The notes under the pieces were generated by a model. The model searched no databases and was not told the origin of the DNA. It saw only the letters and a program-made list of their open reading frames with translations. From NCBI GenBank assembly GCA_020252865.1, contig JADCCH010000034.1, forward strand, positions 1 through 7,005: DNA of 7,005 bases. The letters are read 5' to 3'. The number at the start of each line of letters is the position of its first letter. Position 1 is the stretch's first letter. This document shows, in pieces, positions 4,355 to 7,005 of the stretch. Origin of the DNA: Methylobacterium sp. Its GTDB lineage: Bacteria; Pseudomonadota; Alphaproteobacteria; Rhizobiales; Beijerinckiaceae. The position numbers were made by a program, and so were the translations under genes.

Positions 4355-6178
4355 ATGCCGAATTCTGCCCCGTTCTCGACCGTTCTGGAGGCGGTACGCT
4401 CCCGCATCGAGGCGCGCTCGTCTGAAACCCGGACGGCTTATCTCGCGCGCCTCGTGACCATGCGGCGGGACATGCCGCCCCGGCGGAAGCTCTCCTGCGG
4501 CAACCTCGCCCATGCTGCCGCAGCCTGCTCGGCCAGCGAAAAGCTGAAGATCGCGAGCGGTTCCGCGCCCAATCTCGGCATTGTCACCTCCTATAACGAC
4601 ATGCTCTCGGCGCATCAGCCCTTCGAGACCTATCCGGCCATCCTCAAGGCGGCCGCGCGGGAGCTTGGTGCCACCGCGCAGGTCGCGGGCGGCGTGCCCG
4701 CGATGTGCGATGGCGTGACCCAGGGGCAGCCGGGCATGGAGCTGTCGCTCTTCTCCCGCGATGTGATCGCGATGGCGACGGCGGTGTCGCTGTCGCATAA
4801 CGTGTTCGATGGCGCGCTGATGCTCGGCGTCTGCGACAAGATCGTGCCGGGATTGGTCATCGGCGCGCTGAGTTTCGGGCATCTGCCGGTCGCCTTCGTG
4901 CCTGCCGGACCGATGCCCTCGGGTCTTCCGAACGACGAGAAGACCCGCGTGCGGCAGGCCTATGCCAGCGGCGAAGCGGGCCGGGATGCGCTGCTCGAGG
5001 CCGAGATGATGAGCTACCACGCGCCGGGCACCTGCACCTTCTACGGCACGGCGAATTCCAACCAGATGATGATGGAACTGATGGGTTTGCACGTGCCCGG
5101 CACGGCCTTCATTCCGCCGGGCACGCCGTTGCGCGAAGCGATGACGCGCGAGGCCGTGCGCCTCGTGCTTGCCCGCGCAGCCGAGGGCATCGGCATGGGC
5201 GAGATGCTTGATGCCCGCGCCTTCATCAATGCCATGGCGGGCCTGCACGCCACGGGCGGTTCAACCAATCACCTGATCCACCTCGTCGCGATGGCGCGTG
5301 CCGCGGGCTATCGCATCACCTGGGAGGATTTCGCGGATCTCGCGAAGGCCGTGCCGTTGCTCGCGCGGATCTATCCCAATGGTTCCGCGGATGTGAACCA
5401 GTTCCAGGCGGCGGGCGGGCTCGCTTTCGTGACGCGCGAACTGATCGCGGCGGGGCTATTGTTCGAGAACGTGCCAACACTGGCTGGGCAGGGCCTCTCG
5501 GCTTATGCGAAGGAGCCCGTGCTGAATGGTTGCGGAATTGCCTATCGCGAGCCCCCGGCGATCTCGCCCGCGCCGTCGATCCTGCGCGGCGCGGCCGATC
5601 CCTTCTCGCCGGAGGGCGGCCTCGCGCTGGTCACGGGCCCCCTGGGTCGGGCGATCGTGAAGACCTCGGCGGTGGCGATGGACAAGCAATCGCTCACCGC
5701 GCCGGCCCGCGTCTATGAAAGCCCGGAGGCGTTCCAGGCGGATTTCAAGGCCAATGCCATCACCGGGGATGCGGTGATCGTCGTGCGCAATCAGGGCCCG
5801 AAGGCGAATGGCATGCCGGAGCTGCATTCGCTCATGCCCATGCTCGGCGTTTTGCAGAATCGCGGGCTCAAGGTCGCGCTTCTCACCGATGGACGCCTTT
5901 CCGGCGCATCCGGCAAGGTGCTGAGCGCGCTGCATCTCACGCCGGAAGCGAAGGAGGGCGGTCCGATCGCGCGGCTCCGGGATGGCGATGTCATCACCAT
6001 CGATTCCGTCGGCGGGCGGCTGGAAGTTGAGATGGATAACGCCGAATTCGCGCGCCGCATGCCGGCGGTCTCGAACGAGCCCTCCGCCGGGGAGGGGCTG
6101 GGCCGCGAGCTGTTCGCCGGCTTCCGCACCGATGTTGGCCGCGCCGATGAGGGCGCTGCGATCTTCTGGGGGGCCTGA
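4355..6178 (+). CDS. edd: 6-phosphogluconate dehydratase (Entner-Doudoroff)
   Basis: This cytosolic [4Fe-4S] dehydratase of the IlvD/Edd family converts 6-phosphogluconate to KDPG. The 607 residues match the usual length (E. coli 603). Nearly continuous similarity to E. coli Edd can be recognised: SETRTAYLARL (23-33), CGNLAHA (48-54), TSYNDMLSAHQP (78-89), GGVPAMCDGVTQG (112-124), GALMLGVCDKIVPG (153-166), SYHAPGTCTFYGTANSNQM (220-238), ATGGSTNH, YPNGSADVNQFQAAGG, RNQGPKANGMPELH and LTDGRLSGASGK. C118, C160 and C227 are the expected cluster cysteines; the 160/227 spacing equals the C154/C221 pair of Z. mobilis Edd as I recall it. The sequence motifs favour Edd over dihydroxy-acid or sugar-acid dehydratases. 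ATG 4355 has GAGGAA (4343-4348) at 6 nt. It is divergent from the CatE-like/kdgK pair; eda and zwf are not in the window. Confidence 0.97.
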   Translation: MPNSAPFSTVLEAVRSRIEARSSETRTAYLARLVTMRRDMPPRRKLSCGNLAHAAAACSASEKLKIASGSAPNLGIVTSYNDMLSAHQPFETYPAILKAAARELGATAQVAGGVPAMCDGVTQGQPGMELSLFSRDVIAMATAVSLSHNVFDGALMLGVCDKIVPGLVIGALSFGHLPVAFVPAGPMPSGLPNDEKTRVRQAYASGEAGRDALLEAEMMSYHAPGTCTFYGTANSNQMMMELMGLHVPGTAFIPPGTPLREAMTREAVRLVLARAAEGIGMGEMLDARAFINAMAGLHATGGSTNHLIHLVAMARAAGYRITWEDFADLAKAVPLLARIYPNGSADVNQFQAAGGLAFVTRELIAAGLLFENVPTLAGQGLSAYAKEPVLNGCGIAYREPPAISPAPSILRGAADPFSPEGGLALVTGPLGRAIVKTSAVAMDKQSLTAPARVYESPEAFQADFKANAITGDAVIVVRNQGPKANGMPELHSLMPMLGVLQNRGLKVALLTDGRLSGASGKVLSALHLTPEAKEGGPIARLRDGDVITIDSVGGRLEVEMDNAEFARRMPAVSNEPSAGEGLGRELFAGFRTDVGRADEGAAIFWGA

Positions 6179-6190
6179 ACCCGCGTCAGA

Positions 6191-6234
6191 GCATTTTTGC
6201 GATCAAGTGGATAACGGTTGATCGAAGAAAACGC
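6191..6234 (+). repeat. 44-nt stem-loop element, type 1 (copy downstream of edd)
   Basis: It starts 12 nt after the edd stop and is preceded by CAGA, forming CAGAGC. GCATTTTT (6191-6198) pairs with GAAAACGC (6227-6234) with one A/C mismatch and one G-T pair. CGATCAA (6200-6206) pairs with TTGATCG (6218-6224) around an 11-nt loop GTGGATAACGG. Loop, length and plan match the elements at 1622-1665 and 1770-2123, here on the opposite strand. An A-rich linker follows. It may also serve as a 3'-end structure for edd mRNA. Confidence 0.8.
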
Positions 6235-6253
6235 GATCAATCAGAAAAACAGA

Positions 6254-6291
6254 GAGCGGTTGCCGATCTGACTGAATCAGATCGATCGCTC
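6254..6291. repeat. Stem-loop repeat module, type 2 (between convergent edd and cydB)
   Basis: GAGCG (6254-6258) pairs with CGCTC (6287-6291), and CGATCTGA (6264-6271) pairs perfectly with TCAGATCG (6277-6284) around CTGAA. It aligns without gaps to 1715-1752 at 29 of 38 positions. It ends 4 nt before the cydB stop codon and may act on the 3' ends of both convergent transcripts, but no T-tract supports a classical terminator. Confidence 0.75.
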
Positions 6292-6295
6292 CAGC

Positions 6296-7005
6296 TCAGT
6301 CATAGCGCAGGTCGCGCGCCTTTCCGCGGAACACATAGTAGCTGAAGGCCGTATAGCCTGCGATGAAGGGCAGCACGAACACCGCCCCGAGCAGGATGAT
6401 CCAGAGGCTTTCCGGCGCGCTCGCCGCATCGGTGATGGTCAGCCGTTCCGGCACGATATAGGGGTAGAAGGAATAGGCGAGCCCCAGGAAGCCGAGCGTG
6501 AAAAGCGCCATCGCCCCCAGGAAAGGCGCGATGTCGAGGCTGTGATCCGCGCGCGGCATGCGCTTCAGGAACACCCAGAGCGCGAGGAAGAACGCAGCCG
6601 TCATGATCGGGATGGGCAACAACCCGATGATGTTCGGGAAGCTGAACCAGCGCTCGAAGATTCGCGGCGAGACGAGCGGCGTCGCGATGGAAACCCCGAT
6701 CATGCTCACGAGGGTCAGCAGAAGCGTCGCCTGCGCCCAGCGCACCGCGCGCGCCTGCAAGGGGCCCTCGGTCTTCGCCAGAAGCCAGGTCGAGCCCACG
6801 AAGGCATAGGAAGCGGCAAGGCCGAAACCGGCGGCGATCGCGAAGATTTCCGGCCAGAAACCGGGCTTGAACCCCATGATGTAGCGCCCGAGCATGTAGC
6901 CCTGCGTGAGGGCCGTCAGCAGCGAACCGCCGATGAAGGCCCAGTCCCAGGCGCCCTGATAGCGCAACTGCGCCTTCACGCGGAACTCGAAGGCCACGCC
7001 TCGCA
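6296..7005 (-). CDS. cydB: Cytochrome bd-type quinol oxidase subunit II (5' part cut by window edge)
   Basis: The frame enters from the right edge with RGVAFEFR, a conserved CydB/CioB segment, so the internal GTG at 6997 is not the start. About 235 C-terminal residues of roughly 335-380 are visible. At least six hydrophobic membrane segments follow: WDWAFIGGSLLTALTQGYML, IFAIAAGFGLAASYAFVGS, ATLLLTLVSMIGVSIA, IIGLLPIPIMTAAFFLALWV, FLGAMALFTLGFLGLAY and LWIILLGAVFVLPFIAGYTA. The protein ends with SYYVFRGKARDLRYD, a typical C terminus with the VFRGK motif. The subunit partners the haem-bearing CydA in the inner membrane, in a quinol:oxygen oxidoreductase with high oxygen affinity or cyanide insensitivity. 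The cydA gene should lie to the right, outside the window. It is convergent with edd, 117 bp apart. CydB versus CioB subtype cannot be settled here. Confidence 0.93.
   Translation of the reverse strand, partial: RGVAFEFRVKAQLRYQGAWDWAFIGGSLLTALTQGYMLGRYIMGFKPGFWPEIFAIAAGFGLAASYAFVGSTWLLAKTEGPLQARAVRWAQATLLLTLVSMIGVSIATPLVSPRIFERWFSFPNIIGLLPIPIMTAAFFLALWVFLKRMPRADHSLDIAPFLGAMALFTLGFLGLAYSFYPYIVPERLTITDAASAPESLWIILLGAVFVLPFIAGYTAFSYYVFRGKARDLRYD

Noticed and set aside
4199..5248. A 349-codon minus-strand frame crossing the edd promoter region and gene.
   Set aside because: It is antisense to edd, low-complexity in Arg, His and Gly, and has no motif; a shadow frame.
6187..6291. Classical rho-independent terminator between edd and cydB.
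   Set aside because: Hairpins are present, but no T-tract follows either on either strand; they are better explained as members of the dispersed repeat family.

Overview
The window looks like chromosomal DNA of a GC-rich alphaproteobacterium, probably of the Rhizobiales (Hyphomicrobiales). The clues are the strong GC bias at third codon positions, an Entner-Doudoroff enzyme pair, a leucine-catabolism gene pair, and intergenic palindromic elements that resemble, from memory, the mosaic repeats (RIME, Bru-RS and similar) of that order. No phage, plasmid, transposase, tRNA, rRNA or CRISPR sequence was seen.

Layout. Positions 1-1540 (minus strand) hold two tightly coupled genes of the lower leucine/isovalerate pathway: hydroxymethylglutaryl-CoA lyase (689-1540), then a crotonase-family protein that looks like methylglutaconyl-CoA hydratase and runs off the left edge. 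Positions 1541-2124 contain no gene. They hold a mosaic of stem-loop repeats, including six tandem copies of a 62-bp unit that reaches the stop codon of the next gene. Positions 2125-4044 (minus strand) hold a 2-keto-3-deoxygluconate kinase gene (kdgK) and, 60 bp upstream of it, a two-domain CatE-like glyoxalase/dioxygenase-fold protein. Positions 4045-4354 are a divergent promoter region with direct repeats and hairpins. Positions 4355-6178 (plus strand) encode 6-phosphogluconate dehydratase (edd). Positions 6179-6295, between convergent genes, hold two more modules of the repeat family. Positions 6296-7005 (minus strand) are the 3' part of a cytochrome bd-type quinol oxidase subunit II gene (cydB), cut by the right edge.

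How the genes work together. Edd makes KDPG from 6-phosphogluconate and KdgK makes KDPG from KDG, so this divergent cluster feeds the Entner-Doudoroff pathway from two sides; the aldolase gene (eda) is not in the window. The lyase and hydratase catalyse the last two steps from 3-methylglutaconyl-CoA to acetyl-CoA and acetoacetate. The cydB fragment belongs to a separate respiratory operon.

The genes themselves are ordinary. The part most worth a second look is the intergenic repeat system. Elements at 1622-1665 and in each 62-bp unit have the same 44-nt length and the same stem/bulge/stem/11-nt-loop plan. They differ in sequence by paired, compensatory changes in the stems while the loop stays similar. 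A third copy with the same plan lies at 6191-6234.
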